From contig NZ_JBEXCV010000022.1 in NCBI RefSeq assembly GCF_040605455.1, forward strand, positions 17,624-81,623: a stretch of DNA of 64,000 bases. Reading direction: 5' to 3'. This document shows, piece by piece, positions 34,477-43,502 of this stretch. This DNA is from Embleya sp040605455. Its GTDB lineage: Bacteria > Actinomycetota > Actinomycetes > Streptomycetales > Streptomycetaceae. The position numbers and the translations under genes are program-made. Position 1 is the first letter of the stretch; the number at the start of each line of letters is the position of its first letter. Below the pieces are notes generated by a model. It was given only the letters and a program-made list of their open reading frames with translations, did not search any database and was not told where the DNA came from.

Positions 34477-36201
34477 ATGCTGGACCACGTCATCACCGGA
34501 GCCACCGTCGTCGACGGGACGGGCGCGCCGTCCTTCCTGGGTGACGTGGGCATCAGAGACGGGCGGATCGTCGCCGTCACCCCCGCCGGCGGCATAACCG
34601 AAGAGGCCGCGAGCACCGAGAACGCCGAGGGCCTGATCCTGGCTCCCGGGTTCGTCGACCCGCACACCCACTACGACGCTCAACTGCACTGGGACCCGTA
34701 CGCCACGCCCTCGGTCAACCACGGCGTGACCACGATCATCGGCGGCAACTGCGGCTTCACGCTCGCGCCGCTCAAGGCCGAGGACGCCGACTACACCCGG
34801 CGGATGATGGCCAAGGTCGAGGGCATGGCGCTGCCCGCGCTGGAGAACGGCGTGGACTGGAGCTGGGAGACGTTCGCCCAGTACCTGGACAAGCTGGAGG
34901 GCCGGATCGCGGTGAACGCCGGTTTCATGGCCGGGCACTGCGCCATCCGCCGCTACGTGATGGGCACCGACTCGGTCGGCAAGGAGGCCTCGCCCGAACA
35001 GGTCGCGGCGATGGTGGTGGAACTGGGCAAGGCGATGGAGGCAGGCGCGCTCGGCTTCTCCACCGGTCAGTCGAACCACACCGACGGCGACGGCAACCCG
35101 GTCCCGTCCCGGGCCGCGACGCCGGCCGAGATCCTGGCGCTGTGCGAGGAGGTCGGCAAGCACGAGGGCACCCAGTTGGAGGTCATCGTCGCCGGCTGTC
35201 TGGACAAGTTCTCGGACGAGGAAATCGACCTGCTGGTCAAGATGACCACGACGGCCGGTCGGCCGATGAACTGGAACGTGCTCACCGTCGACGCCGCCGC
35301 GCCCGACCGCGCGCCGCGCCAGATCTACGCGTCGGAGAAGGCCAAGGAGGCGGGCGGGCGGATCGTCATCCTGACCATGCCGGTCCTGGTCCCGATGAAC
35401 ATGTCCTTCCTGACCTACTGCGCGCTCAACCTGATCCCGGGCTGGGGCCCGATCCTGTCGCTGCCGGTGCCCGAGCGCATCGCCAAGTTGCGCGAAGCGG
35501 ACGTGCGCGCGGAGATGCTGCGCAACGCGGACAGCCCCGAGGCGGGCGTCTTCCGCCGGCTCGCCGACTTCGGCCGCTACGTGATCGGCGACACCTACTC
35601 CGAGGCCAACAAGGGCCTGTCCGGCCGAGTGGTCGCGGACATCGCCAAGGAGCGCGGCCAGGACGACTTCTGGACGCTGGTGGAGATCTGCATCAACGAC
35701 GATCTGCGCACGGTGTTGTGGCCGATGCCCACCGACAACGATCAGGCGTCGTGGGACCTGCGGCAGCAGGTGTGGGACAACGAGCACGTGATCCTGGGCG
35801 GATCGGACGCCGGTGCGCACCTGGACCGGATGTGCGGTGCCACCTACACCACCCGCTTCCTGGGCGACATGCTGCGCGGCCGCAAGCTGGTCTCGCTCGA
35901 GCGCGCGGTGCGGATGCTCACCACCGAGCCGGCCGAACTGTTCGGCCTCAAGGACCGCGGCCGGATCGCCGAGGGCTTCCACGCCGACCTGGTCCTGTTC
36001 GACCCGGCCACCGTCGGCTCCGGCCCGGCCCGGCTGATGCACGACCTGCCGGGCGACAGCCCGCGACTGACCAGCGAGTCCACCGGCGTGGTCAGCGTTC
36101 GGGTCAACGGCGTGGAGACCGTGCGCGACGGCCGGACCACCGGCGCCGCCAACGGCACGCTGCTGCGCTCCGGCAAGGACACGGTCACCGTCTCGGTCTG
36201 A
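34477..36201 (+). CDS. N-acyl-D-amino-acid deacylase-type amidohydrolase
   Basis: 574 residues of the metal-dependent amidohydrolase superfamily: composite N- and C-terminal beta domain, metal-binding H63-T-H65 in FVDPHTHYDAQ, NCGF near residue 90, and the late LGGSDAGAHLDRM with the catalytic Asp region. The family includes D-aminoacylases and dihydroorotase-like enzymes; the true substrate is often not a D-amino acid. AGAAGGAG lies seven bases before ATG. An operator copy lies upstream, so it is probably used with the steroid genes, for example on an amide or lactone, which is inference. It ends at a hairpin. Confidence 0.8.
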   Translation: MLDHVITGATVVDGTGAPSFLGDVGIRDGRIVAVTPAGGITEEAASTENAEGLILAPGFVDPHTHYDAQLHWDPYATPSVNHGVTTIIGGNCGFTLAPLKAEDADYTRRMMAKVEGMALPALENGVDWSWETFAQYLDKLEGRIAVNAGFMAGHCAIRRYVMGTDSVGKEASPEQVAAMVVELGKAMEAGALGFSTGQSNHTDGDGNPVPSRAATPAEILALCEEVGKHEGTQLEVIVAGCLDKFSDEEIDLLVKMTTTAGRPMNWNVLTVDAAAPDRAPRQIYASEKAKEAGGRIVILTMPVLVPMNMSFLTYCALNLIPGWGPILSLPVPERIAKLREADVRAEMLRNADSPEAGVFRRLADFGRYVIGDTYSEANKGLSGRVVADIAKERGQDDFWTLVEICINDDLRTVLWPMPTDNDQASWDLRQQVWDNEHVILGGSDAGAHLDRMCGATYTTRFLGDMLRGRKLVSLERAVRMLTTEPAELFGLKDRGRIAEGFHADLVLFDPATVGSGPARLMHDLPGDSPRLTSESTGVVSVRVNGVETVRDGRTTGAANGTLLRSGKDTVTVSV

Positions 36202-36215
36202 CCCACCGCAAGACT

Positions 36216-36249
36216 CGGCGGCGTGCGGGGGTCCTCCCGTACGCCGCCG
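36216..36249 (+). terminator. Hairpin after the amidohydrolase
   Basis: A 14-bp stem with one wobble (GGCGGCGTGCGGG with CCCGTACGCCGCC and a flanking pair) marks the right end of the catabolic island. Confidence 0.75.
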
Positions 36250-36365
36250 CTCCATGTCCGGGCGGAGATCCGTTCGCATCGGTGGACGGTTCGGAAACCC
36301 GGAACCCGGCTGTCCCCGTTGGGGTGATCCCTCGGGAATACCGGGTGAATTGCCCGAGTGTCTCC

Positions 36366-36397
36366 TATGCTGTATGGGATATATACGGGAGGTATGT
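36366..36397 (+). promoter_or_regulatory. Promoter/operator region of vapBC
   Basis: A -10-like TATGCT (36366-36371) is followed by an AT-rich imperfect palindrome with arms GTAT (36372-36375) and ATAC (36383-36386), then GGGAGG before the vapB start. VapB antitoxins bind such palindromes over their own promoter. Confidence 0.45.
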
Positions 36398-36613
36398 ATG
36401 ACCAACACTGTGATCGATATAGACGATGAGGCACTGGCAGAGGCCATGGTCCTGCTTGGCACCAAGACCAAGAAGGACACGGTGAACACGGCCTTGCGAG
36501 AGGTCGCCATGCGTCGCCGGCGTCGCCAGGCGATGGCCGACATGCAGCGATCGGCAGCCGAGGGTGGCATCGACCTGGAGTTCCTGAGCGACAAGAGGAA
36601 CTACCGCAGTTGA
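36398..36613 (+). CDS. vapB: VapB-type antitoxin
   Basis: 71 residues. A ribbon-helix-helix N-terminus (TNTVIDIDDEALAEAMVLLG, TKTKKDTVNTALREV) with an Arg-rich linker and a toxin-binding tail. It binds and neutralises the VapC nuclease and represses the operon. The frame continues upstream, but GGGAGG places the start at ATG 36398. The stop overlaps the vapC start, which keeps the two proteins in balance. Confidence 0.8.
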   Translation: MTNTVIDIDDEALAEAMVLLGTKTKKDTVNTALREVAMRRRRRQAMADMQRSAAEGGIDLEFLSDKRNYRS

Positions 36614-37029
36614 TCGTCGCCGACTACCTGATCGACACGAGTGCGGTGTGGCGCCTGTTGCGGGACACCGACCTCGTGTTGCCGTGGCACGCCGCCATTG
36701 ACGCGGGACTCGTTGGCATCTGCCCGATGTCCGAACTGGAGATCCTGCGGAGCGCTCGCAGTCCGAGCGAGGCCGCCGACTGGGACGACTGGCTCGGCAA
36801 TGCCTACTTGCCGTACGAGACGGACGAGCGCGATATTCGGCGAGCTCGGACCGTGCAGCAAAAGCTGATGCACACCGGCTCGCATCGTGCGCCCGGGCCG
36901 AGTGATCTGATCATCGCCGCGACTGCCGAGCGGCACCGTCTGGCGCTGCTGCACGACGACAACGACTTCGAGGCGATTGCGAAGGTCACCGGGCAGGCCT
37001 TGGCCCGGGTCACCGGCTTGTTGCCGTAA
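36610..37029 (+). CDS. vapC: VapC-type PIN-domain ribonuclease toxin
   Basis: 139 residues. PIN-domain acidic residues: D9 in YLIDTSAVW, Glu in SELEIL (about residue 43), Asp in PSDLIIAATA (about 98) and in DNDFEAIA (about 117). VapC toxins cut specific RNAs, often tRNA or rRNA. Translation appears to begin at TTG 36610, which overlaps the vapB stop (TTGA), a rare start codon that would lower toxin yield. The next in-frame starts would lose the first Asp. Confidence 0.8.
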   Translation: MIVADYLIDTSAVWRLLRDTDLVLPWHAAIDAGLVGICPMSELEILRSARSPSEAADWDDWLGNAYLPYETDERDIRRARTVQQKLMHTGSHRAPGPSDLIIAATAERHRLALLHDDNDFEAIAKVTGQALARVTGLLP

Positions 37030-37232
37030 CGGCCGACGACTTGCGATCGGGTCGCCCGCCGGCCACGTGACGTGCGACACGAGTCGCAATGCCCTCGATC
37101 GAGCGCGCCTACCCTTGGTCTGTTCGGGGGGCGACGTCGCGTCGGCTCCCGTTTGTCGGTTGGACGGAGCGTACAAGGTGCGGTCGGCCCGCCGATCCAG
37201 CCCGAGCAACAGCGACGACAGTGAGGTGTCGC

Positions 37233-39830
37233 ATGACCCCGACCCCCAACGAGGGACGTCCCACCGAGAGTTCGATGCGGCGAGCGCTGCGGCGAGCCCG
37301 AGACGGGGTCATGCTCGACGTCTCGGAAGCGGCCGTGCTGCTGCACGCGCGCGACGCGGACCTGGCGGACCTGAGTCGGTCGGCCGCGCGGGTGCGCGAC
37401 GCCGGCTTGGAGGCGGTCGGCCGCGCCGGGGTGATCACGTACAGCCGAAAAGTGTTCATCCCGCTGACCAGGCTGTGTCGTGACCGCTGCAACTACTGCA
37501 CCTTCGTCACCGTCCCCGGCAAGCTCAGGCGCGAGGGCCACGGGATGTTCCTCAGCCCCGACGAGGTGCTGAAGATCGCTCGCGACGGCGCCGCGCTCGG
37601 TTGCAAGGAAGCCCTGTTCACGCTCGGCGACCGGCCCGAGGACCGCTGGCCCGAGGCGCGCGAGTGGCTGGACGCGCACGGGTACGACGACACGCTCGCT
37701 TACGTGCGGGCGATGTCGATCCGGGTCCTGGAGGAGACAGGTCTGCTGCCGCACCTCAACCCCGGGGTGCTCTCCTGGACCGACTTCCAACGGCTCAAGC
37801 CGGTCAGCGCGTCGATGGGGATGATGCTGGAGACCACCGCGACCCGGCTGTGGTCCGAGCCCGGCGGCCCGCACCACGGTTCGCCGGACAAGGAACCGGC
37901 CGTGCGGCTGCGGGTATTGGAGGACGCCGGACGCTCGAACGTCCCGTTCACCACCGGCCTGTTGATCGGCATCGGCGAGAACATGACCGAGCGGGCCGAG
38001 TCGATCTTCGCGATGCGCAAGGTCGCCCGGCAGTACGGCTCGATCCAGGAAGTCATCCTGCAGAACTTCCGGGCCAAGCCGGACACCGCGATGCGCTCGA
38101 CGCCGGACGCCGACCTGGTCGAGCTGGCCGCTGCGATCGCCGTCTCCCGGATCGTGATCGGCCCCAAGGTCCGGGTGCAGGCCCCGCCGAACCTGATCGG
38201 CGAGGAGTACGCGCTGATGATCGCGGCCGGCATCGACGACTGGGGCGGTGTCTCGCCGCTGACTCCCGACCACGTCAACCCCGAACTCGCCTGGCCGCAG
38301 ATCGAGTTCCTCGCGGCGCGGACCGCCGAAGCGGGCTTCACGCTGCGTGAGCGGCTCAACGTCTACCCCGAGGTGATCCAGCGCGGCGAGCCGTGGGTGG
38401 ACCCGCGGGTGCTGCCGCACGTGCGCGCGCTGTCCGACCCGCGGACCGGGCTCGCGATCGAGGGCAAGTGCCCCGAAGGGCTGCCCTGGCAGGAGCCCGA
38501 GGACATCTTCGCCGCCGCGACCGGCCGCACCGACCTGCACGTGAGCATCGACACCACCGGCCGCACCACCGACCGCCGGGACGACTTCGACAACGTGTAC
38601 GGCGACTGGGAGTCGTTGCGCGAACAGGTCGCCGACAGCGCCACGGGATCGGTGGTCCGGCTCGACTCGGACGTCAAGGCGGCGCTCGGCCAGGCCGCCG
38701 CCGACCCGAGCCGGCTGACCGACGACCAAGCCCTCGCGCTGTTCCACTGCGACGGCGTCGCGATGGACGAACTCGCGCGGATCGCCGATGACTTGCGGCG
38801 TGCGGTGAACGGCGACGCGATCACCTACATCGTCAACCGCAACATCAACTTCACCAACGTCTGCTACACCGGCTGCCGCTTCTGCGCGTTCGCCCAGCGG
38901 CGCACCGACGCGGACGCGTACACGCTCTCCCTGGACCAGGTGGGCGAGCGGGCCGAACAGGCCTGGGCGGTCGGCGCGACCGAGGTGTGCATGCAGGGCG
39001 GCATCCATCCCGATCTGCCCGGCAGCGCCTACTTCGACATCGCGCGCGAGGTCAAGAAGCGCGTACCGGACATGCACGTGCACGCGTTCTCGCCGATGGA
39101 GGTGGTCAACGGCGCGACCCGGACCGGGATGTCCATCCGCGACTGGCTGACCGCCGCCAAGGAGGCGGGCCTGGACACCATTCCCGGGACCGCCGCCGAG
39201 ATCCTCGACGACGACGTGCGCTGGATCCTGACCAAGGGCAAGCTGCCCGCGGCGACCTGGGTCGAGGTGGTCACCACCGCACACGAGCTGGGCATCCGCA
39301 GCTCGTCGACGATGATGTACGGGCATGTGGACACGCCCTCGCACTGGCTGGGCCACCTGCGCCTGCTCGGCCGCATCCAGGACGAGACGGGCGGCTTCAC
39401 CGAGTTCGTCACGCTGCCGTTCGTGCACACCAACGCGCCGGTCTACCTGGCCGGCATCGCCCGCCCGGGCCCGACGCTGCGGGACAACCGGGCCGTGCAC
39501 GCGATGGCCCGGATCCTGCTGCACGGCAAAATCGACAACATTCAGACCAGCTGGGTCAAGCTCGGCGTCGAGGGCACCAACCTGATGCTCGAAGGCGGTG
39601 CGAACGACATGGGCGGCACGCTCATGGAGGAGACCATCTCCCGGATGGCGGGCGCCGACAACGGCTCCAAGAAGTCGATCGCCGAACTGGAGGCGATGGC
39701 CGCCTCGCTCGGCCGGCGCGCCCGACAGCGCACGACCACCTACGGCGAGGTGAGCGCCGAGCGTCAGGAGGTGGCCCGTCGCCACGACGCCGAGGTCGAG
39801 AAGATCATGCTCCCGATCCTGACCAACTGA
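37233..39830 (+). CDS. fbiC: FO synthase (bifunctional CofG/CofH)
   Basis: 865 residues, two radical-SAM domains. The CofG-like half has CRDRCNYC (C82, C86, C89); the CofH-like half has CYTGCRFC (C544, C548, C551) and VCMQGGIHPDLPG. Together they make FO, the chromophore of cofactor F420, from tyrosine and a pyrimidine precursor. ATG 37233 is chosen; the upstream frame to 37089 is not homologous. It is a single gene with a terminator behind. Supplies F420 for enzymes such as the LLM oxidoreductase 4 kb upstream. Confidence 0.92.
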   Translation: MTPTPNEGRPTESSMRRALRRARDGVMLDVSEAAVLLHARDADLADLSRSAARVRDAGLEAVGRAGVITYSRKVFIPLTRLCRDRCNYCTFVTVPGKLRREGHGMFLSPDEVLKIARDGAALGCKEALFTLGDRPEDRWPEAREWLDAHGYDDTLAYVRAMSIRVLEETGLLPHLNPGVLSWTDFQRLKPVSASMGMMLETTATRLWSEPGGPHHGSPDKEPAVRLRVLEDAGRSNVPFTTGLLIGIGENMTERAESIFAMRKVARQYGSIQEVILQNFRAKPDTAMRSTPDADLVELAAAIAVSRIVIGPKVRVQAPPNLIGEEYALMIAAGIDDWGGVSPLTPDHVNPELAWPQIEFLAARTAEAGFTLRERLNVYPEVIQRGEPWVDPRVLPHVRALSDPRTGLAIEGKCPEGLPWQEPEDIFAAATGRTDLHVSIDTTGRTTDRRDDFDNVYGDWESLREQVADSATGSVVRLDSDVKAALGQAAADPSRLTDDQALALFHCDGVAMDELARIADDLRRAVNGDAITYIVNRNINFTNVCYTGCRFCAFAQRRTDADAYTLSLDQVGERAEQAWAVGATEVCMQGGIHPDLPGSAYFDIAREVKKRVPDMHVHAFSPMEVVNGATRTGMSIRDWLTAAKEAGLDTIPGTAAEILDDDVRWILTKGKLPAATWVEVVTTAHELGIRSSSTMMYGHVDTPSHWLGHLRLLGRIQDETGGFTEFVTLPFVHTNAPVYLAGIARPGPTLRDNRAVHAMARILLHGKIDNIQTSWVKLGVEGTNLMLEGGANDMGGTLMEETISRMAGADNGSKKSIAELEAMAASLGRRARQRTTTYGEVSAERQEVARRHDAEVEKIMLPILTN

Positions 39831-39838
39831 GCACGCGT

Positions 39839-39870
39839 GGCCCCGGGGACGGCACGTCGTCCCCGGGCCC
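39839..39870 (+). terminator. Hairpin after fbiC
   Basis: CCCGGGGACG (39842-39851) pairs with CGTCCCCGGG (39858-39867), with partial extension on both sides. Confidence 0.7.
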
Positions 39871-40016
39871 GCGCGGACGACGCCGGCCGATCGGGCCCGC
39901 TCCCGCTTCCCGCCGGCCGAGAACACCTTGACCACACGATGCCGGACGCGTGTACGACCCCTGGGTGACCCGCCGCCGGTACGCTGCGGTGGGGTGTCGG
40001 GGGAGGGAGAACACAC

Positions 40017-41120
40017 ATGGCCGCACTGTGGTCCAGAGACCGGTTGCAGGACTTTCGGGCACGGGTACGGGGGTGCCTGGTCGGCGGCGCGATCGGTGAC
40101 GCGCTCGGCGCGGGCATCGAGTTCCTCAGTCTCGCGGAGATCCGCGCACAACACGGCGCCGACGGCGTCGTGGGCTATGTGACGGCGTATCACCGGCACG
40201 GCGCGATCACCGACGACACGCAGATGACGTTGTTCACGGTGGAGGGCCTGATCCGCGCGCACGTGCGGCGCGACACCGGGGCCTGGCATCCGCCGACCGA
40301 CCTGCACGGCGCGTATCTGCGCTGGAAGGCGACGCAGAGCGAGTGGGGGCCGGACGAGCGCAAGGACGAGGGCTGGCTGGTCCGCGAGGAGTGGTTGTAC
40401 AGCTCGCGTGCGCCCGGGTCCGCCTGTCTGCGCGGTCTGGAGGACGAGAGCGTGATGGGCACGCTGGAGCGGCCCAAGAACCCCGATTCCAAGGGATGCG
40501 GGGCGGTGATGCGCTCGGCGCCGTTCGGCCTGCTGGTCGGCTGGCGTCCCGAGCTGGTCTTCCAACTCGCGGTGGAATGCGCGGTGCTGACGCACGGTCA
40601 CCCTACCGGCTACCTCTCGGCGGGCGCGTTCGCGGTGATCGTGCACGCGGTCATGCAGGGTGCGCCGCTGGAGGAGGGCGTGCGGGTGGCGCTGGATCTG
40701 GTCAAGGCCCGTCCCGAGCACACCGAGACGGCCCGCGCGATCGAGGCGGCGCTGGCCGCGGTGCGCACCGGGGTGCCGTCGGCGGAGCGGGTGGAGGCAC
40801 TGGGCCAGGGCTGGACGGCCGAGGAGGCGCTGTCGATCGGGCTGTACTGCGCGCTGGTGGCGCCGGACATGCGCACCGGGCTGCTGCTCGCGGTCAATCA
40901 CGGTGGCGACAGCGACTCGACCGGGTCGATCTGCGGCAACCTGCTGGGCGCGATGCACGGCGATACCGTGCTGCCCGCCGACCTGGTCGCCGAGTTGGAG
41001 GGTCGCGGCGCGATCCTGGAGTTGGCCGACGACTTCGCGATGGAGATGACGCAGGGCACCACGCTGCACGGCCCCGAGGCCGGCGAGACCTCCTGGGCCA
41101 AGCGCTACCCGCCCAACTGA
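40017..41120 (+). CDS. ADP-ribosylglycohydrolase family protein
   Basis: 367 residues, all-helical DraG/ARH fold. Metal-binding motifs are TDDTQM (T65-D66-D67) in the N-terminal part and GDSDSTG near residue 296. CLVGGAIGDALG opens the fold. It removes ADP-ribose from proteins or other targets; the target is unknown. It stands alone with a GGGGGAGGGAG ribosome binding site and ends in a hairpin shared with nagA. Confidence 0.88.
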   Translation: MAALWSRDRLQDFRARVRGCLVGGAIGDALGAGIEFLSLAEIRAQHGADGVVGYVTAYHRHGAITDDTQMTLFTVEGLIRAHVRRDTGAWHPPTDLHGAYLRWKATQSEWGPDERKDEGWLVREEWLYSSRAPGSACLRGLEDESVMGTLERPKNPDSKGCGAVMRSAPFGLLVGWRPELVFQLAVECAVLTHGHPTGYLSAGAFAVIVHAVMQGAPLEEGVRVALDLVKARPEHTETARAIEAALAAVRTGVPSAERVEALGQGWTAEEALSIGLYCALVAPDMRTGLLLAVNHGGDSDSTGSICGNLLGAMHGDTVLPADLVAELEGRGAILELADDFAMEMTQGTTLHGPEAGETSWAKRYPPN

Positions 41121-41123
41121 GGC

Positions 41124-41151
41124 CCGGCCGCCTTTACTTCGAGGCGGCCGG
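41124..41151. terminator. Bidirectional hairpin
   Basis: CCGGCCGCCT (41124-41133) pairs with AGGCGGCCGG (41142-41151), between convergent genes. Confidence 0.75.
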
Positions 41152-41161
41152 AGCTCGGCGA

Positions 41162-42304
41162 TCAGGGTCGGCGGTGGTCCACCCACGTGCCGCCGGCCAT
41201 CACCGCGCGCACCCGCAGTGCGTCGTCGAGCACCACCAGGTCGGCCCGCTTGCCCGGCTCCAGGGTGCCGACCCGGTCGGCGATGCCCAGTGCCCGGGCG
41301 GGAGTCGCGGACAACGAGCGGACCACGTCGGCGATCGGCAGGCCGCCCGCGACGCCGTTGCGCAGCGCCCGGTCCAGCGTCAGCGTGCTGCCCGCGATCG
41401 AGTCGCCGTCGGCCAGCCGGGCCACGCCGTCGACCACGTCCACGGTCATCACACCCAGCGGATACACGCCGTCCGGCATACCCGCCGCGCCCATCGCGTC
41501 GGTGATGAACGCGACCCGGTCCGGGCCCGCGCTCGCGTACGCCAGGTTGACCACACTGGAGTGCAGGTGCACGCCGTCGTTGATCAACTCGACCACCGCG
41601 TCACTGTCCTGGAGCAGGGCGGTGACCGGTCCCGGCTCGCGGTGGTGCACGCTGCGCATCGCGTTGAACAGGTGGGTGGCCACGCTCGCGCCCGCCGCCA
41701 GCGCCGCGCGCGTCTCACGGTGGGTGCCGTCGGTGTGCCCGACCGCGGCGATCACCCCCTCGTCGGCCAGTCGGCGCACCAGCTCGACGCCGCCGGTCAG
41801 TTCGGGGGCCAACGTGAGCATCCGGATCGCGCCGCTGCCCGCCTTCAGCAGCGCGGTGACCTCGTCCCGGTCGGGTGCGCGCAACTGGGTCGGATCGTGC
41901 GCGCCGCAGCGGGCCGCACTCAGGTACGGGCCCTCCAGGTGCAGCCCGGCCAGCCGGCCGTCGTGCACGAGCGGGGCCAGCTCGGAGACGATCCGCAGCA
42001 GGTCCGCCGGGGACGCGGTGACCAGGCTCGCGACCGTGGTCGTGGTGCCGTGCGAGCGATGGAATTCGGCCACCCGCAGCGCCTCGTCGGGATCGCCGGA
42101 GGTGTACGAACCGCCGCCGCCCCCATGGACGTGCATGTCCACGAAGCCGGGCACGATCCAGCCGCCCGCGACGTCGACCACCGGCTCGGGACCGGCCGGC
42201 AGGCCCGGGCCCGCGAAGGCGATCCGATCACCGACCACGCCCACCGAAGCGCCCTCGACCACCCCTGAGGGCAGCACCACTCGCGCATTGCCGAGTACCG
42301 TCAC
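41162..42304 (-). CDS. nagA: N-acetylglucosamine-6-phosphate deacetylase
   Basis: 380 residues. Metal site H58-V-H60 (FVDMHVHGGGGG), HLEGPYLS, VGHTDG, THLFNAM and the catalytic ITDAM near residue 265. It converts GlcNAc-6-phosphate to glucosamine-6-phosphate and acetate. GTG 42304 overlaps the stop of the ROK kinase gene, so kinase and deacetylase are made together: GlcNAc is phosphorylated, then deacetylated. Confidence 0.9.
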   Translation of the reverse strand: MTVLGNARVVLPSGVVEGASVGVVGDRIAFAGPGLPAGPEPVVDVAGGWIVPGFVDMHVHGGGGGSYTSGDPDEALRVAEFHRSHGTTTTVASLVTASPADLLRIVSELAPLVHDGRLAGLHLEGPYLSAARCGAHDPTQLRAPDRDEVTALLKAGSGAIRMLTLAPELTGGVELVRRLADEGVIAAVGHTDGTHRETRAALAAGASVATHLFNAMRSVHHREPGPVTALLQDSDAVVELINDGVHLHSSVVNLAYASAGPDRVAFITDAMGAAGMPDGVYPLGVMTVDVVDGVARLADGDSIAGSTLTLDRALRNGVAGGLPIADVVRSLSATPARALGIADRVGTLEPGKRADLVVLDDALRVRAVMAGGTWVDHRRP

Positions 42305-43266
42305 CCGCGCACCTCCAAGGTGTCCCACGCGATCAGGCCGGCGCCTCGGCAACCGGCCTCGTCCCCGAGCGCCGCGGTCACCAGCGGCGGCACGTGTTGG
42401 ACCACGGCGCGCTCGGCGAGCAACGTCCGCAAGGGGTTGAAGAGTTGTTCCCCGGCGAGGGAGAGCCCGCCGCCGATCACCAGCAACTTCGGGTCGTACA
42501 GCGCCAGACCGGTGAGCAGGCCGTCCGCGAACGCGGACAGACCCTGGCCCCACACGGCCGCCGCGACCGTGTCGCCGGCCGCCACCCGGGCGACCACCTG
42601 GGCCGCGCTCAGCGGCGGGTCGTCGCCCGGTGCGGCCTCCGCGAACGCGTGCGCGATGGCGGGTCCGGAGAAGTGCGCCTCCAGACAGCCGACCGCCCCG
42701 CACGTGCATCTGCCGCCGCCCGGACGCACGGTGATGTGGCCGATCTCGCCCGCCTGTCCGTGTCCGCCCGGGTAGGGGCGACCGTTCAGGACGAGCACCG
42801 AGGCGAGCCCGGTGCCGATCGCCACGAACAGGAAGTTGTCGCAGTCGCGTCCCGCGCCGAGCCGGCCCTCGGCCAGCGCGCCGGTGCGCACGTCGTGGCT
42901 CAAAGCAGCCGGTAGGCCGAGCCGGTCCGCGATCAGCGAGCGCAGCGGCACCTCGCGCCACTGGATGCTGGCCGACCACACCGCGACCCCCGCCGGATCG
43001 TCCACGATCCCCGGCACCACGACGCCCGCCGCCCGCGGCACGCCACCGAGGTCGACCGCCCGCTCGCGCAGTGCGGCGGCGAAGTCGACGATGCCCGCGA
43101 CCACTGCGTTGGGGCCCGCGGTCCGGCCGGTGGGCCGCCGCTCGCCGTAGACGAGGTTGCCGCCCGCGTCGACCACGCCGCCCTTGATGTCGGTGCCGCC
43201 GACATCGAGTGCGACGACGCAGTCCGCGCCGGACAATTCGGACGGCGGGGTGTTCACGTGCGGCAT
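42301..43266 (-). CDS. ROK-family sugar kinase (probable GlcNAc kinase)
   Basis: 321 residues. ATP-binding DVGGTDIKGG near residue 22, a sugar-binding GHGQAGEIGHITV, and the zinc motif CTCGAVGCLE. Coupling to nagA points to N-acetylglucosamine as substrate, though glucose or others are possible. ATG 43266 has a weak ribosome binding site. It is divergent from the DeoR regulator. Confidence 0.82.
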   Translation of the reverse strand: MPHVNTPPSELSGADCVVALDVGGTDIKGGVVDAGGNLVYGERRPTGRTAGPNAVVAGIVDFAAALRERAVDLGGVPRAAGVVVPGIVDDPAGVAVWSASIQWREVPLRSLIADRLGLPAALSHDVRTGALAEGRLGAGRDCDNFLFVAIGTGLASVLVLNGRPYPGGHGQAGEIGHITVRPGGGRCTCGAVGCLEAHFSGPAIAHAFAEAAPGDDPPLSAAQVVARVAAGDTVAAAVWGQGLSAFADGLLTGLALYDPKLLVIGGGLSLAGEQLFNPLRTLLAERAVVQHVPPLVTAALGDEAGCRGAGLIAWDTLEVRG

Positions 43267-43502
43267 CGGCGTCTCAAGTCTGGTAGATGGGGCAGATTGT
43301 GAGCCCGAGGGCGGGTGGATCCGAGAATGCGCGTTTGTGCTCACTGGATAGCAGTTGAAAACATGAACATGCAACAGCATCGTCGAGTGAGCGGCGGTTC
43401 CCGGAAACCCCGATGCTCGACACGTGCGGGGCGCCCGCGAGGATGTCCCGAACGATCCGACGCGAGTCGGACAGGGCTGTCGGACACGGCGGGAGGTCAC
43501 GG

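Noticed and set aside
36804..41186. A 1460-codon open frame on the minus strand
   Set aside because: It runs antisense to fbiC and the ADP-ribosylglycohydrolase, which carry clear family motifs. The reading is His/Arg/Gly-rich, typical of a high-GC shadow frame.
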